Translations under genes and position numbers: made by a program
Part shown: positions 62,457-64,000 of the stretch, piece by piece
Numbering within the stretch: the stretch's first letter is position 1
Layout: each line of letters opens with the position of its first letter
Notes under the pieces: generated by a model
Told to the model about the DNA's origin: nothing
The model's database searches: none
What the model saw: only the letters and a program-made list of their open reading frames with translations
Assembly: GCF_002959965.1 (NCBI RefSeq)
Contig: NZ_PREV01000026.1
Span: 844,501-908,500, forward strand
Source of the DNA: Microbulbifer pacificus
GTDB lineage: Bacteria; Pseudomonadota; Gammaproteobacteria; Pseudomonadales; Cellvibrionaceae
DNA: 64,000 nt
Direction: 5' to 3'

Positions 62457-64000
62457 TCAAACGTCCCGCTTTTTCAGATACCGGTAAATGGCGTCCTGTG
62501 AGCGCACATTGCGCTTGCTGTTGCGGTTGGCAATCCGGCTGTTGCTCTGGTCCGCATCCATCACCCGCGCTTTCTGGTTGTCCTGCCACTGCAACTCAAG
62601 AATATCCAGCACGGTTTTGCGGTGTTCCGTTGACAGCAAGGGAAAGGTCACCTCCACCCGATGGTCGAGGTTTCTCGTCATCAGATCTGCGGAAGACAGA
62701 TACACCTGCTGCTCACCACCATTGTGAAACGCGTAAATCCGGGCGTGTTCGAGGAACTTGTCCACCAGGCTGATGACTTCAATGTTGTCGGAAACGCCCC
62801 GGGTCTGGCACACCAGTGCGCACATGCTGCGCACGATGATACGCACCCGCACACCCGCGTCGCCCGCACGGTACAGGCGCTCGATCACTTCCGAATCCAC
62901 AAGATTGTTGCACTTGATAAAAATATCCGCGGGCTTGCCGGCGACCGCCGCGGAAATTTCGCGATCGATGGCGGCGAGCAGGTTTGGCCGATTGGTGTGA
63001 GGAGAAACCCAGATATGGTGGTAATCCGGTTGTAAGTGAGACTGTTTGATGAAGTCGAAGACGCGGTAGGCGTCTTCACCGAGTTTACTGTCGCTGGTCA
63101 GCAGGCTGAAGTCGCAGTAAAAGCGCGCGGTGCTTTCGTTGAAATTGCCAGTGCCGAAGTGGCTGTAATAGCGCGCATGGCCATCTTCTTCGCGCACGAT
63201 GGAAATGAGTTTGCAGTGCACCTTGAGGCCGGGCACTCCGTAGATAACATCCACCCCCGCATCGCTCAGCTCGCTGGACCAGTGCAGGTTGGCCTGCTCA
63301 TCAAAGCGCGCCTGTAATTCCACCACCGCGGTTACCTGCTTCTGGTTGCGCACCGCGTTGACCAGTGCGGCGACCACACGGGAGTTTTTCGCCACCCGGT
63401 ACAGGTTGATGCGTATTTCACGCACCTTGGGATCAATGGCGGCGGAGGCCAGCAGCTTGGTGATCACGCGAAAGTCGTGGTAGGGGTAATAGCAGAGGCG
63501 ATCGCGCTCCCGCAGCCAGGCAAAAATATTGGCGCTGTCCGGCAGCGTCGGCAGCGGACTGATTCGACGATAGGTGTGCTGGCGACTGTCTGCCGGAAAG
63601 CTCATGAAGTCTTTTGAGTTGTGGTAGCGGCCACCGGGTGTGAAGCTGTCGTAGCTTCCCATCTTCAGTTTTTTCTTGATCAGCTGAATCAGTGCCTCGG
63701 GCATGGTGGAGTCGTACACCAGGCGCACCGGCTCCGCCTGCTTGCGTTTTTTCAGGGATTTCGCCACCCGGTCAACAATGTTCTGCGTCACATGCTCACC
63801 GAGTTCCAGCTCCGCATCACGGCTGATCTTGAAGGTGTAGGCAGACGCTTTTGCGATTGGCATGACATAGCGGAACACATCCACCAGACAGGCACGAATT
63901 ACGTTGTCGAGCACGATGTAGACCTTCTCGTGCTTTTTCTCCCGGTGCGGGATGGCGATGAAACGGGGCAGAATGTCCGTGGGGATTTCCAGCGCCGCAA
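62457..64000 (-). CDS. ppk1: Polyphosphate kinase PPK1 (5' part missing)
   Basis: The C-terminal 514 or so codons of PPK1 (the whole enzyme is about 690 residues), which makes and degrades polyphosphate from ATP. The frame is open to the window edge. The phosphohistidine is in GLKVHCKLI (codon at 63216-63218), followed by HFGTGNFNESTARFY. The C-terminal catalytic domain includes DIFIKCNNLVDSEVIERLYR and RVRIIVRSMCALV. A Met-like GTG at 63914 is internal. It is 7 kb from the phosphate-scavenging genes. No ppx is visible. Confidence 0.95.
   Translation of the reverse strand, partial: AALEIPTDILPRFIAIPHREKKHEKVYIVLDNVIRACLVDVFRYVMPIAKASAYTFKISRDAELELGEHVTQNIVDRVAKSLKKRKQAEPVRLVYDSTMPEALIQLIKKKLKMGSYDSFTPGGRYHNSKDFMSFPADSRQHTYRRISPLPTLPDSANIFAWLRERDRLCYYPYHDFRVITKLLASAAIDPKVREIRINLYRVAKNSRVVAALVNAVRNQKQVTAVVELQARFDEQANLHWSSELSDAGVDVIYGVPGLKVHCKLISIVREEDGHARYYSHFGTGNFNESTARFYCDFSLLTSDSKLGEDAYRVFDFIKQSHLQPDYHHIWVSPHTNRPNLLAAIDREISAAVAGKPADIFIKCNNLVDSEVIERLYRAGDAGVRVRIIVRSMCALVCQTRGVSDNIEVISLVDKFLEHARIYAFHNGGEQQVYLSSADLMTRNLDHRVEVTFPLLSTEHRKTVLDILELQWQDNQKARVMDADQSNSRIANRNSKRNVRSQDAIYRYLKKRDV

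Overview
The window is a chromosomal segment from a gammaproteobacterium. The long protein-family matches (complete S10, spc and alpha ribosomal operons, DUF1315/YeaC, AceK, YbaL-type antiporter, MsrPQ, the birA-coaX-SPOR-tRNA-tuf order) and several carbohydrate or phosphate-scavenging genes suggest a marine Cellvibrionales-like organism, possibly related to Microbulbifer. That placement is inference from gene content, not a database result.

Layout. Positions 1-2.7 kb hold a secreted pectin-acetylesterase-family enzyme, an unrecognised membrane-anchored protein and a YeaC-family protein. From 2.8 to 37 kb almost everything is on the minus strand and is the translation and transcription core. 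In transcription order it runs: a tRNA cluster (Thr-TGT, Tyr, Gly-TCC, Thr-GGT), tuf copy 2, tRNA-Trp, secE, nusG, rplKAJL, rpoBC, rpsLG, fusA, tuf copy 1, then rpsJ through rplO, secY, rpmJ, rpsM, rpsK, rpsD, rpoA and rplQ. A YbaK-family deacylase on the plus strand sits between tuf copy 1 and the S10 operon. Sigma-70-like promoters are visible ahead of the tRNA cluster, tRNA-Trp, rpsL, rpsJ and rpsM. Attenuator or autoregulatory structures are visible ahead of rpsL, rplJ and rpoB.

From 37 to 44.5 kb a minus-strand run encodes a secreted alpha/beta hydrolase, a two-gene ABC exporter, alr, birA, coaX and a SPOR-domain protein, several with 4-base overlaps. An unrecognised protein follows on the plus strand, then a 389-base gap filled with two long inverted repeats, then an aldo/keto reductase whose start codon abuts a terminator hairpin.

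From 47 to 55.2 kb lies the most interesting accessory locus: a two-domain beta-propeller phytase lipoprotein, a TonB-dependent receptor, a Tat-exported PhoX-type phosphatase and a PstS-type phosphate-binding lipoprotein. Together they read as a complete outer-membrane-to-periplasm route for taking phosphate from organic phosphate, with no pstCAB beside it. A tandem 11-base repeat resembling a Pho box lies upstream of the phytase.

From 55.3 kb to the end are msrQ/msrP (periplasmic methionine sulfoxide repair), a tiny membrane protein, a YbaL-like cation/proton antiporter, a MarC-family protein, aceK, a small lipoprotein and the 3' two thirds of polyphosphate kinase ppk1, cut by the window edge. 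I saw no rRNA genes, CRISPR arrays, insertion sequences or prophage genes.
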